Below are positions 1 through 9,370 of a DNA stretch of 64,000 bases, one piece after another. The stretch covers positions 62,001 to 126,000 of the forward strand of contig JACPEH010000021.1 of assembly GCA_016183655.1 (NCBI GenBank), written 5' to 3'. Below the pieces are notes generated by a model that saw nothing but the letters and a program-made list of their open reading frames with translations, was not told the DNA's origin and searched no databases. The stretch comes from Rhodocyclales bacterium (GTDB lineage Bacteria > Pseudomonadota > Gammaproteobacteria > Burkholderiales > Rhodocyclaceae). The number at the start of each line of letters is the position of its first letter. The first letter of the stretch is position 1. The position numbers and the translations under genes were made by a program.

Positions 1-1230
1 CTGCTCGTCGCCCTTCTTCTTCGTCTCGACCGCCAGCCCAGCCATCGGCAGCGGGAATTCGAGCGCCTTCAGGTGGATGTGGTCCTCGTCGTGCGAGTCG
101 TGCAGCACGCTGTCGAACTCGATCTCCTCGACCTTGGCGACGGCACCGATCTCGCCCGGCAGCAACTCGTTCACCTCGACCGTCTCGGCCCCCTGCAGGC
201 GATACAGATGCGCCACCTTGAACGGGCGCTTGCCGTCGCCGACGAACAGCTGCTGGTCCTTCCGCACCGTCCCCTGATGCACGCGGAAGATGCCGATCTT
301 GCCCATGTAGGGGTCGATGACGACCTTGAAGACGTGCGCCAGCACGTGCTTCGCCGGATCGGGTTCGGCGGCGAAGCTTTCGCTCTGCCCGCCGGCCTCG
401 CCGCGCCAGAACGGCGGCGGATTGCCCTCGGCCGGGTTCGGCGCCAGCTTCGCCAGCACGTTCAGCAGCTCGCCGATGCCGGCCCCGGTCTTCGCCGAAA
501 CGAACAGGATCGGGATCAGGTGGCCGGCGCGCAGCGCCTTCTCGAACGGCGCATGCAACTCGGCCGAACTCGGGTCGGTACCATCCTCCAGATAGCGCGC
601 CAGCAGGTCCTCGTCCTCCTCGACCACCTGGTCGATCAGCGCCCGGTGCGCCGCAGCGACCGATTCGAAGTCGCGATCGAAGTCCGACTCGCCGGGATCG
701 CGGCCCAGCACCTCGACCACGTCGCGACGGTCGTGTGCCGGCAGGTCGAGCAACATGCACTGCTTGCCGAAGCGCTCCCGGATTTCGCCGACCAGTTTCG
801 GCAGGTCGAGGTTGTCGCAGTCGATCTTGTTGACCACGATCATCCGGCACAGGCCGCGCTCGCCCGCCCATTTCATCATGCGCTCGGTATTGAGCTCGAC
901 ACCGGTCTGCGCGTTGATCACCACCAGCGCCGTATCGACCGCCGCCAGCGCGCCGATTGCCTGCCCGGCGAAATCGGGATAGCCGGGGGTATCGGCGAAG
1001 TGGATGCGCACGCCCTGCCACTCGAAGCTGGCCAGCGCGCTGTTCAGCGAGTGCCCAAGCTCCTTCTCCAGCGGATCGGCGTCGCAGACGGTGCTGCCCT
1101 TGTCGATGCTGCCCTTGCCGGTAATCGCGCCGCCGGCCGCGAGCAGCGCTTCGGCCAGCGTGGTCTTGCCGGCAGCACCGTGGCCGACCAGGGCGATGGT
1201 GCGGATGTTTTCGGGGGTCAGGCTGGCCAT
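1..1230 (-). CDS. Elongation factor G-like GTPase (FusA2-type), N-terminal part; gene runs off the left edge
   Basis: Reverse complement from ATG at 1230 reads MASLTPENIRTIALVGHGAAGKTTLAEALLAAGG...FADTPGYPDFAGQA, with P-loop GHGAAGKT and G3 DTPGY typical of EF-G-like translational GTPases. Absent from the ORF track because it is open at the window edge. Confidence 0.85.
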   Translation of the reverse strand, partial: MASLTPENIRTIALVGHGAAGKTTLAEALLAAGGAITGKGSIDKGSTVCDADPLEKELGHSLNSALASFEWQGVRIHFADTPGYPDFAGQAIGALAAVDTALVVINAQTGVELNTERMMKWAGERGLCRMIVVNKIDCDNLDLPKLVGEIRERFGKQCMLLDLPAHDRRDVVEVLGRDPGESDFDRDFESVAAAHRALIDQVVEEDEDLLARYLEDGTDPSSAELHAPFEKALRAGHLIPILFVSAKTGAGIGELLNVLAKLAPNPAEGNPPPFWRGEAGGQSESFAAEPDPAKHVLAHVFKVVIDPYMGKIGIFRVHQGTVRKDQQLFVGDGKRPFKVAHLYRLQGAETVEVNELLPGEIGAVAKVEEIEFDSVLHDSHDEDHIHLKALEFPLPMAGLAVETKKKGDEQ

Positions 1231-1335
1231 GAATTTCTCCCTGCGATGCGGTTCATCGATCAATCGGCCACGGCGAATGCGAGCAAGGGCAGATCGGTCC
1301 ATCGCCTCGTCGCACACCTCGTGGCGCCGTATTCA

Positions 1336-1352
1336 ATATACGGTCCGTATAT
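1336..1352. promoter_or_regulatory. Perfect inverted repeat ATATACGG-T-CCGTATAT, candidate operator
   Basis: 8-bp arms, 1-nt centre, in the divergent intergenic region between the EF-G-like gene and ribE. Confidence 0.45.
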
Positions 1353-1453
1353 CCAGCTGGAGTTCCTGCACCGATTCTACTCCCGCTCCGACAGGGCGTG
1401 CGGCAGCACGCCATGCTAGAATTTTCGGCCCATCATCGAGTGATTCCCGCCCT

Positions 1454-2050
1454 ATGTTTTCCGGCATTGTCGCGGCCATCGGCCGCATCTCGCACCTCAC
1501 CGCCCGCGAAGCCGGCGTCCGCCTCACCGTCGAAGCCGGCGCGCTCGACCTCGACGACGTCGCGCTCGGCGACTCGATCGCCTGCAACGGCGTCTGCCTG
1601 ACCGTGGTCGAGAAAGAGGCGACGCGCTTCCGCGTCGACGTTTCGCCGGAGACGCTGTCCTGCACCGTCGGCCTCGACGCTCCCGGGGAAATCAACATGG
1701 AAAAGGCGCTGCGGCTCGCCGACCGGCTCGGCGGACACCTGGTTTCCGGGCACGTCGACGGCGTCGGCGAGGTACTGCGTTTCGACGCCATCGGCGACAA
1801 CCGGCTGCTCGAAATCCGCGCGCCGCAAGCGCTGGCCAAGTACATCGCGAAGAAGGGCTCGGTCACCGTCAACGGCACCAGCCTGACCACCAACGAAGTG
1901 AACGGTCGCGACTTCACCATCAACCTGATCCCGCACACCCTGCAGAACACGACGCTGCACCTGCTGGCGCCGGGCGCCAGGGTCAACCTCGAAGTGGACC
2001 TGATCGCCCGCTATTGCGAGCGACTGCTCAGCGAAAGCGCCGCCCGCTGA
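1454..2050 (+). CDS. ribE: Riboflavin synthase alpha subunit
   Basis: MFSGIVAAIGRI...IACNGVCLTVV...GHLVSGHVDGVG...VNGTSLT; two tandem lumazine-binding repeats. Confidence 0.95.
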   Translation: MFSGIVAAIGRISHLTAREAGVRLTVEAGALDLDDVALGDSIACNGVCLTVVEKEATRFRVDVSPETLSCTVGLDAPGEINMEKALRLADRLGGHLVSGHVDGVGEVLRFDAIGDNRLLEIRAPQALAKYIAKKGSVTVNGTSLTTNEVNGRDFTINLIPHTLQNTTLHLLAPGARVNLEVDLIARYCERLLSESAAR

Positions 2051-2091
2051 CGCAGCGCCGGCAGCGTCTGCTGCCGCCCGGCAAATGACAA

Positions 2092-2144
2092 CCGGGGCGC
2101 AAGGCCCCGGATCGCTATCGCTGTGGGCGCCCATCAGGCGCCCA
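2092..2144. terminator. Two consecutive GC hairpins downstream of ribE (CCGGGGC/GCCCCGG and TGGGCGCC/GGCGCCCA)
   Basis: Perfect 7-bp stem (2092-2110) and 8-bp stem (2124-2144); no strong U-tract. Confidence 0.4.
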
Positions 2145-2372
2145 GCCCCCTCCCTACGACGCAAACGACTCCGGTGCTTCGGTAGCGCCCGAGCCGCGAT
2201 CTGGCGCGCGCCATCCGCAGCGGGAAAGTTATTAAATTTTTTCATGGTGCTACGTCGCGCGAGACGCTGGTGAATCATTTGCGAACCGGTGTAGCGTATC
2301 CCGCTGTGGAAACCCCGCCAGTGCGGGCGTCCACGAATTGCTGAAGGCAGGATTGGGATAGGCGGCTGGACA

Positions 2373-2397
2373 ATAACCTTATTCTAAATAAGGTCTT
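2373..2397. promoter_or_regulatory. Palindrome AATAACCTTATTCTAAATAAGGTCTTT region; matches an IscR type-2-like (Rrf2) operator pattern
   Basis: ACCTTATT-CTA-AATAAGGT (2376-2394) fits A-N3-CC-N2-A-N7-TA-N-GG-N3-T at every fixed position; located upstream of the cytochrome genes. Confidence 0.45.
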
Positions 2398-2498
2398 TAC
2401 AGCCTGTTCCGACTTCGCTACATTGCCGCCGGCGTCGCCCCGGCACCTGCGGCATCGGTTCGTGCGGGGCGGCAAAGAAACCAATAAAGGTGAGATAT

Positions 2499-2840
2499 AT
2501 GAAGAACGGGCGTATTGCGATCATTACCGCAGCGATGCTGGGCACGGTCTTTTCGGCAACGGCTTTGGCCGCCGCCGACGCTGAGGCGGCCAAAAAGTAC
2601 ATGAAGAAGAACGACTGCTTCAAGTGCCATGCCGAAGACAAGACCAAGAAGGGGCCGTCGTACAAGAAGATTGCCGACAAGTACAAGGACAAGGCCGACG
2701 CCGACGCCAAGATGTACGAGCACATGACGTCGAGCAAGAAGGTCAAGCTCGAGGACGGCTCGGAGGAGGAGCACAAGGCGCTCGACAAGTCCGAAGACAA
2801 GGACATCAAGAACATCATCATGTGGATTCGCGAGCGCTAA
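2499..2840 (+). CDS. Small lysine-rich monoheme c-type cytochrome, class I-like (MtoD-like)
   Basis: Signal peptide, single CFKCH heme motif; immediately upstream of the decaheme cytochrome gene; alternative GTG start at 2490. Confidence 0.8.
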   Translation: MKNGRIAIITAAMLGTVFSATALAAADAEAAKKYMKKNDCFKCHAEDKTKKGPSYKKIADKYKDKADADAKMYEHMTSSKKVKLEDGSEEEHKALDKSEDKDIKNIIMWIRER

Positions 2841-2916
2841 CAGCGTTCGCCGACGAAGCCGGGGATGCCGCGTCGGAGCGGCATCCAATAACGGCAGTTT
2901 CAGGGGAAGGGAAAAC

Positions 2917-3894
2917 GTGAACAGACTGCGACTCATCGCCGCAGCCGTGGGGCTTTGTGCCGGGCTGCTGATCAACACTGCACCGGCCGTCGCGGCCGAC
3001 GCCAAGGGCGGCGACACCAAGCCGCCGGCCAAGGATCTGGTGCTCAAGGGCGATGCCAAGTGCACGGCCTGCCACGACGAGGCGGACTCGCCGGAAGCGC
3101 TGGCCATCGGCAAGACCAAACATGGCACCCGCGCCGACCAGCGCACGCCGAGCTGTACCAACTGCCACGGCGAGAGCGTCAAGCACGAGAAGGAAGCCGG
3201 CCGCGGCAGCGGCAAGGGGCCGGCACCGGACTTCGCCTTCGGCAAGAAGACGAAGAACAGCGCGGAAGAGCGCAACCAGCAGTGCCTGAACTGCCACCAG
3301 GGTGGCAAGCGCATCCACTGGCAATCCGGCGTGCATGCCAACCGCGACGTGACCTGCGCCTCCTGCCACAAGATCCATGACGGCCACGACAAAGTGCGCA
3401 GCAAGGACCAGCAAACCGAGGTCTGCTTCAACTGCCACAAGGAACAGCGCAACCAGGCCAACCGCCCGTCGCACCACCCGGTAATCGAAGGCAAGATGAC
3501 CTGCTCCTCGTGCCACGACGTGCATAGCGACAACCCGAAGATGATGGTGCGCGGCTCGACGAACGACACCTGCTACACCTGCCACATGGAAAAACGCGGG
3601 CCATTCCTGCACAGCCACCAGCCAGTGACCGAAGACTGTGCGATCTGCCACAACCCGCACGGGACGACAGCCGCCAATCTGCTCAAGTCCCGCCCACCAT
3701 TCCTGTGCCAGTCCTGCCATGACGGTTCGGGTCACCATGGCCAGTCGGCCGGACTGCCGCCCTCAAGCCGAGCCAGCAACACCGGTTTCAGCAACATGGG
3801 TACGGTTGCACGGGGCTGCTTGAACTGCCACACGAACATCCACGGCAGCAACAGCACCGAAAACGCTACGGCCGGCACCCGGTTCACGCGCTGA
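2917..3894 (+). CDS. Decaheme c-type cytochrome, MtrA/MtoA/PioA (DmsE) family
   Basis: Ten CXXCH motifs counted: CTACH, CTNCH, CLNCH, CASCH, CFNCH, CSSCH, CYTCH, CAICH, CQSCH, CLNCH; GTG start; N-terminal signal peptide. Confidence 0.93.
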   Translation: MNRLRLIAAAVGLCAGLLINTAPAVAADAKGGDTKPPAKDLVLKGDAKCTACHDEADSPEALAIGKTKHGTRADQRTPSCTNCHGESVKHEKEAGRGSGKGPAPDFAFGKKTKNSAEERNQQCLNCHQGGKRIHWQSGVHANRDVTCASCHKIHDGHDKVRSKDQQTEVCFNCHKEQRNQANRPSHHPVIEGKMTCSSCHDVHSDNPKMMVRGSTNDTCYTCHMEKRGPFLHSHQPVTEDCAICHNPHGTTAANLLKSRPPFLCQSCHDGSGHHGQSAGLPPSSRASNTGFSNMGTVARGCLNCHTNIHGSNSTENATAGTRFTR

Positions 3895-3906
3895 TTGGGG
3901 GACATC

Positions 3907-6027
3907 ATGAGCGAGAAAAACAAAATGGGCTTTCAGCGCACGCTGCTTGCAACCGCGATGCTGTGTGCTTTTGGAGGCGCGTACGGCGGCGATGATGAGG
4001 TCGCAATGCTGACGACGCCGGACAGCAGCATTTCCGCCGGCGTTGGCAACTGGTCGTCGGATCGGGCGCAGCAGGGGGCCTACGACGGAATGCGCGACAA
4101 CGGCGCCTACGGCCTCGTCGATATCAACGTCTCTCGGCGCAACGAGGCGGACGGTACCTGGCTGAATGTCGTCGGGCGGAATCTCGGCCTCGATCCACGA
4201 GACCTGAGTGTCGATTACACCCGCCAAGGCGATTTTGGCATTGGCTTGGATTACAGCCGCATCGTGCGTGAGAACCCGCTCGACTTCAATTCCGGCCTGC
4301 AAGGGAAGGGCGATGAAGCCCAGCGGTTGGTCAATATCACGCCGGGTCGTGGCGCCGATCTCGACCTGAAAATCAAGCGGGACATGACTGGAGTTCGTTT
4401 CTTCAAGAACTTGATGCCGGGACTGGACTTCAACGCCAGCTTCAAGAACGAGGAAAAGAACGGCGAGCGGAACTGGGGAGCGCGCACGGCAACCACCAGC
4501 GTGCCGTCATTCCTGACCGAACCGATCGACAGCACCACTCGCCAACTCGATGCGCGATTTGACTACGCCAAGGACAAACTGCAGCTCAGTGCCGGCTATT
4601 ACGGCAGTTGGTATACGAACCACAACGACCTCGTCACGCTGACGGCCTTCTCCAACGCCGGCGTGGCGAACACGACGTACCTGTCCTTGCCCTTGGACAA
4701 CCATGCGCACCAGATCTTCGTCGAGGGCGGCTATCAGTTCACGCCGACCACGCGCGGTACCTTCAAGGCCTCGTACGGCAGGGCGGAACAGGATGACACG
4801 CTGCCGACCCGCAGGATTACCGGGCTTTCCGCGGCAGTCGCTCCGTATTCGCTGGATGGCCGGATCGACACCAAGCGGGCGCAATTGGGCCTGACCTCTC
4901 GTCCGATCAAGGATCTTTCGATCGTGGCAAACCTCCGCTACGACGATCTGGACGAAAAAACCCCACAGGCAATCATCACTGCCGGCGGGGTAAAGGTCAC
5001 ACCTCAGGACTACCGCACGATCGCCGGCAAGCTCGAAGGCACGTATCGCCTGCCTTACGGCTATAGCGTCACCGCCGGCGTCGACCACAAGGATCAGAAG
5101 CGCAGCATTCCGTTCGGTAGTCTCAGCGACCAAGGCTACGATGCCCAGCGCGCCGTTCCGATGCGGAAGAGCGTGGAAGAGACGACCTACAGGATCGAAG
5201 GTCGCAAGAGCATGTCCGAGACCATCAACGGCACCGTGGCCTACTCGCGTAGCGACCGGGATGGCTCGTCCTACAACGTGATCGACAACGTCGCCGGTTT
5301 GGCATCGGCGAATGCCCGCAACTTGGTTAATCCGATGCACATTTCGGATCGCGTGCGGGACAAATGGCGCATGGCGCTTGACTGGGCTCCGGTTGAAAAA
5401 TTCTCTGCCCAGTTTTCCGTCGACTATGCCAATGACGACTACTCGACCAAGTCCGGCCGCCCCTATGGCCTGATTGATGGGTCGGCAATGATCTACGCCG
5501 TCGATGCCAACTACGCGCTGACGGACGAGTGGTCGCTGACCGCCTGGTATTCGCACGACGACACCAAGGCCAGGAATCGGCTCGGAACAACCTTGAACAC
5601 GGCGGCCGCCAGCACCAAAACGGCTGATTTGCGTGAGCGCGGCGATAGTATCGGCCTCGGCCTTCGCGGGGAAATCTCCTCGCGCTTGGCGATCGGCGCA
5701 GACTACCAATGGTCGAAGACAAAAAGCGAGTACCCTCAGGAACTTGGCACCGGAGCAGTCGCCGCGACGTCGCCGATGTCGCCGCTGTCCGATATCAACA
5801 ACCGTCTGACACGCCTTAGCCTGTTTGGTAAATACAAGCTCGACAAGGTTTCCGAACTACGCTTCGACTACATCTTCGAGCGCTGGAAGACCGATGACTG
5901 GACCTGGCAGTTCTCGGATGGCTCACCGTTCGTTTATGGCGTGAATACCGACGGCACCCGGGTAAGCTTCGACGATCATCAGACCTCGCATTTTGTTGGT
6001 GCGCGGTACATCTATCGCTTCCAGTAA
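3907..6027 (+). CDS. MtrB/PioB-family decaheme-associated outer-membrane beta-barrel
   Basis: Signal peptide, long barrel-like alternation, C-terminal ...VGARYIYRFQ; directly follows the decaheme cytochrome gene; no cysteines in the mature region. Confidence 0.9.
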   Translation: MSEKNKMGFQRTLLATAMLCAFGGAYGGDDEVAMLTTPDSSISAGVGNWSSDRAQQGAYDGMRDNGAYGLVDINVSRRNEADGTWLNVVGRNLGLDPRDLSVDYTRQGDFGIGLDYSRIVRENPLDFNSGLQGKGDEAQRLVNITPGRGADLDLKIKRDMTGVRFFKNLMPGLDFNASFKNEEKNGERNWGARTATTSVPSFLTEPIDSTTRQLDARFDYAKDKLQLSAGYYGSWYTNHNDLVTLTAFSNAGVANTTYLSLPLDNHAHQIFVEGGYQFTPTTRGTFKASYGRAEQDDTLPTRRITGLSAAVAPYSLDGRIDTKRAQLGLTSRPIKDLSIVANLRYDDLDEKTPQAIITAGGVKVTPQDYRTIAGKLEGTYRLPYGYSVTAGVDHKDQKRSIPFGSLSDQGYDAQRAVPMRKSVEETTYRIEGRKSMSETINGTVAYSRSDRDGSSYNVIDNVAGLASANARNLVNPMHISDRVRDKWRMALDWAPVEKFSAQFSVDYANDDYSTKSGRPYGLIDGSAMIYAVDANYALTDEWSLTAWYSHDDTKARNRLGTTLNTAAASTKTADLRERGDSIGLGLRGEISSRLAIGADYQWSKTKSEYPQELGTGAVAATSPMSPLSDINNRLTRLSLFGKYKLDKVSELRFDYIFERWKTDDWTWQFSDGSPFVYGVNTDGTRVSFDDHQTSHFVGARYIYRFQ

Positions 6028-6044
6028 CGTGTTGTCAGTCTGAA

Positions 6045-6072
6045 CAGAAGAGCGGCAAATGCCGCTCTTCTG
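6045..6072. terminator. Hairpin (13-bp stem) after the mtrB-like gene
   Basis: CAGAAGAGCGGCA-AA-TGCCGCTCTTCTG perfect inverted repeat, 18 nt after the stop codon. Confidence 0.7.
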
Positions 6073-6285
6073 CATTCTGGAGACCAGTTCTCTCAGGTAT
6101 GCCCAATGCCGTCGCGGCCGCCCCGATTCACACCAGCCGGCCAACATGCGAAAATGGCAGCCTGTCCAGCCAGCTACGGCTAGTTTTCCTTCCATATGGC
6201 GAAGCTGCCGGGCGGCAGCTAGACGATCGAAACACCTTCCACGACCGACGCCCTTATCGGCGTCGCTTCCACCGGAGTCCACAGC

Positions 6286-7407
6286 ATGGCACCCACCCTG
6301 GCGGGCATTTCCCCGATCGAGGACATCCTCGCCGATATCAAGGCGGGGAAGATGGTCATCCTCGTCGACGAGGAAGACCGCGAAAACGAGGGCGACCTGG
6401 TCATGGCCGCCGAACACGTCACGCCCGAGGCGATCAACTTCATGGCCAAATGGGGCCGCGGGCTGATCTGCCTGACCTTGACCGAGAAGCGCTGTCGCCA
6501 GCTCAACCTGCCGCTGATGGTGCGCGACAACAAGACCCCGCACGGCACCGCCTTCACCGTCTCGATCGAGGCCGCCGAGGGCGTCACCACCGGCATCTCG
6601 GCCGGCGACCGGGCGCGCACCGTGCAGGCGGCGGTGGCGCCAAATGCAACGCAGCACGACATCGTCCAGCCCGGCCACATCTTCCCGCTGATGGCGCAGA
6701 ACGGCGGCGTGCTGGTACGTGCCGGCCACACCGAAGCCGGCTGCGACCTCGCGGCGCTGACCGGGCACGAAGCGGCGGCGGTGATCTGCGAGATCATGAA
6801 CGACGACGGCACGATGGCCCGCCTGCCCGAGCTGATCGAATTCGGCCGCCAGCACGGGCTGAAGATCGGCACCATCGCCGACCTGATCCACTACCGCGCC
6901 AAATCGGAGACGCTGGTCGAACGCGTCATGTCCAAGCCGGTCGCCACCGCGCACGGCGATTTCACGCTGCACGCCTTTGCCGACCGCGTCGGCGGCTCGA
7001 CCCATCTGGCGCTGGTCAAGGGCGAAATCCGCGCCGACGTCGAGACGCTGGTACGCGTGCACGAGCCGCTGTCGGTACTCGACTTCCTCGACCCGGGCAG
7101 CCGCCGCGCCGCATTTACGCTGGACCAGGCGCAGGAAGCGCTGGCCCGCCACGGCCACGGCGTGATCGTGCTGCTGCACCGTCCGGAAAGCGGCGCCGAC
7201 CTGCTCGCTCGGCTGACCGCCGAACCCGACAGCAGCCGCCCGGCCGTCAAGTGGGATCCGCGCATCTACGGCATCGGCGCGCAGATCCTCAAGAACCTCG
7301 GCGTCGGCCGCATGAAGCTGCTCGCCAGCCCGCGCAAGATGCCGTCCATGACCGGCTTCGATCTCGAAGTCACCGGCTACGCCGCCACCCCCACCGAGCT
7401 CAAATAA
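6286..7407 (+). CDS. ribBA: 3,4-dihydroxy-2-butanone-4-phosphate synthase with degenerate GTP cyclohydrolase II-like C-terminal domain (RibBA/RibBX-type)
   Basis: [36 protein letters not shown]; the C-terminal half lacks the GCHII zinc-cysteine signature. Confidence 0.93.
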   Translation: MAPTLAGISPIEDILADIKAGKMVILVDEEDRENEGDLVMAAEHVTPEAINFMAKWGRGLICLTLTEKRCRQLNLPLMVRDNKTPHGTAFTVSIEAAEGVTTGISAGDRARTVQAAVAPNATQHDIVQPGHIFPLMAQNGGVLVRAGHTEAGCDLAALTGHEAAAVICEIMNDDGTMARLPELIEFGRQHGLKIGTIADLIHYRAKSETLVERVMSKPVATAHGDFTLHAFADRVGGSTHLALVKGEIRADVETLVRVHEPLSVLDFLDPGSRRAAFTLDQAQEALARHGHGVIVLLHRPESGADLLARLTAEPDSSRPAVKWDPRIYGIGAQILKNLGVGRMKLLASPRKMPSMTGFDLEVTGYAATPTELK

Positions 7408-7408
7408 C

Positions 7409-7882
7409 ATGCCCCGCTACGACGACATTTACGAAATCGACCAGAATCTGAACGGCGCCGGCCTGCGCGTCGGCGTGGTCATGGCCCGCTTCAACCTCGA
7501 CATCTGCGAGGGCCTGCTCTCGTCCTGCACCGCCGAGCTGAAAAAACTCGGCGTTGCCGCCTCCGACATCACCATCACCACCGTTCCCGGCGCGCTGGAG
7601 ATCCCGCTGGTGCTGCAGACGATGGCGCAGAGCGGCACCTTCGATGCGCTGGTCGCACTCGGCGCAGTGATCCGCGGCGAGACCTACCACTTCGAGGTGG
7701 TCTCCAACGATTCCTGCCGCGCCGTGATGGAAGTGCAGCTCGACACCGGCATCCCGGTCGCCAACGGCATCCTCACCTGCGAGGACGACGACCAGGCGCT
7801 GTCGCGCATGCAGCAGAAGGGCGCCGACTGTGCCCAGGCGGCGGTGGAAATGGCCAACCTGCTGCGTGCACTGACGGAGTGA
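7409..7882 (+). CDS. ribH: 6,7-dimethyl-8-ribityllumazine synthase
   Basis: VVMARFN...VPGALEIPL...[17 protein letters not shown]...VANGILT. Confidence 0.96.
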   Translation: MPRYDDIYEIDQNLNGAGLRVGVVMARFNLDICEGLLSSCTAELKKLGVAASDITITTVPGALEIPLVLQTMAQSGTFDALVALGAVIRGETYHFEVVSNDSCRAVMEVQLDTGIPVANGILTCEDDDQALSRMQQKGADCAQAAVEMANLLRALTE

Positions 7883-7884
7883 AC

Positions 7885-8394
7885 ATGAGCGAAACCACGG
7901 ACAAGGGCGCCCCCAAGCCCGCCAAGAAACCGGCCGGCAAGCCGGCCACCGGCAGCAGCAAGTCGCCGCGCCGACGCGCCCGCGAGTTCGCACTGCAGGG
8001 CCTCTACCAATGGCGCATCGGCGGTGCCGACGAGGCCGCCATCGAAGCGCACGTGCATGAGATTCCGGGCTTCGACAAGGCCGACCGCAACTTCTTCCTC
8101 GGCCTGCTGCGCGGCGTGCTGAAGGAACGCGGCGCGCTGTGCGAGGCGATCCAGCCCTACCTCGACCGCAAGTTCGACGAGCTGTCGCCGATCGAGGCCT
8201 GCATCCTGCTGGTCGGCGGCTACGAGCTCTACGCCCATCCGGAAACGCCGTACCGCGTGGTGATCAACGAGGCGATCGAGCTGGCCAAGTCCTACGGCGG
8301 CACCGATGGCCACAAGTACGTGAATGGCGTGCTCGACAAGCTGGCGGCGAAGCTGCGGCCGGTCGAGGTCGAGGCCCGCCAGCGCGGCCGCTGA
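7885..8394 (+). CDS. nusB: Transcription antitermination factor NusB
   Basis: RRRAREFALQGLYQW...YLDRKFDELSPIEACILLVGGYEL...VINEAIELAKSYGGTDGHKYVNGVLDKLA. Confidence 0.95.
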   Translation: MSETTDKGAPKPAKKPAGKPATGSSKSPRRRAREFALQGLYQWRIGGADEAAIEAHVHEIPGFDKADRNFFLGLLRGVLKERGALCEAIQPYLDRKFDELSPIEACILLVGGYELYAHPETPYRVVINEAIELAKSYGGTDGHKYVNGVLDKLAAKLRPVEVEARQRGR

Positions 8395-8407
8395 CGCCGT
8401 TCCGGCC

Positions 8408-9370
8408 GTGCCTTCCGAGTTCGACCTGATCGCGCGCCATTTCACGCGCGCCACGCCGTCGGCGCTGCTCGGGCCGGGTGACGACTGCGCGCTGGTCGCC
8501 CCGTCGCCGGGCATGGAACTGGCGATTACCACCGACATGCTGGTCGAGGGCACGCATTTCCTGTCCGACACCGACCCCCGGCAGCTCGGCTGGAAGACGC
8601 TCGCCGTCAATCTCTCCGACCTCGCTGCGATGGGCGCGACGCCGCGCTGGGTGCTGCTCGCCGGCGCGCTGCCGGCAGCCGACGAAGCCTGGATCGCCGC
8701 GTTCGCCGACGGCTTCTTTGCCTGCGCCAGACGCTACGGCGCCGACGTCATCGGCGGCGACACCACGCGCGGACCGCGCAACCTGTGCGTCACCGCCATC
8801 GGCGAGCTGCCCGCCGGCACGGCGCTGCGCCGCGACGGCGCCCAGGCCGACGACGACATCTGGGTCTCCGGCCAGCCGGGCCTCGCCGCGCTCGGCCTCG
8901 CCCGGCTGCAGGGCCGGACGACGCTGCCCGAAGCGCTGGCGACACGCTGCATCACCGCGCTGCAGCGCCCGCTGCCGCGCATCGAACTCGGCCTGCGGCT
9001 GCGCGGCCTCGCCTCGGCCGCGATCGACGTGTCCGACGGGCTGCTCGCCGACCTCGGCCACATCCTCGAACGCTCCGGCCTCGCTGCCGAGCTGTTCGAA
9101 GGCCAGTTGCCGCTGATACCGCCGGGCAGCGAACCGAAGCTCGCGCGCGAATGCCAGCTCGCCGGCGGCGACGACTACGAACTCTGCTTCACGACGCCGA
9201 TCGCCGCCCGCCAGCAGGTGGTTATGCTCGCCGCCGAACTCGACCTGCCGCTGTGGCGCATCGGCTACACGGTCGCCGCCGGCGAGCGGCCGGCCGCCGA
9301 CATCCGCCTGCTCGACGCCGACGGCCAGGCCCTCCCCATCACGCACAAGGGATTCGACCACTTTGGCTAA
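8408..9370 (+). CDS. thiL: Thiamine-monophosphate kinase
   Basis: GTG start; GPGDDCALV, DMLVEGTHFL, VNLSDLAAMGA, GGDTTRG, AIDVSDGLLADLGHI, GGDDYELCFT. Confidence 0.95.
   Translation: MPSEFDLIARHFTRATPSALLGPGDDCALVAPSPGMELAITTDMLVEGTHFLSDTDPRQLGWKTLAVNLSDLAAMGATPRWVLLAGALPAADEAWIAAFADGFFACARRYGADVIGGDTTRGPRNLCVTAIGELPAGTALRRDGAQADDDIWVSGQPGLAALGLARLQGRTTLPEALATRCITALQRPLPRIELGLRLRGLASAAIDVSDGLLADLGHILERSGLAAELFEGQLPLIPPGSEPKLARECQLAGGDDYELCFTTPIAARQQVVMLAAELDLPLWRIGYTVAAGERPAADIRLLDADGQALPITHKGFDHFG

Noticed and set aside
73-1419. 448-aa plus-strand ORF at the left edge
   Set aside because: Antisense shadow of the EF-G-like gene; no domain signal, composition typical of GC-rich antisense frames.
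2085-2273. 62-aa ORF between ribE and the cytochrome genes
   Set aside because: Covers two hairpins and has no RBS or protein-like composition.
6028-6285. FMN riboswitch upstream of ribBA
   Set aside because: No RFN-type conserved blocks recognised; only a terminator-like hairpin. A covariance-model search would be decisive.
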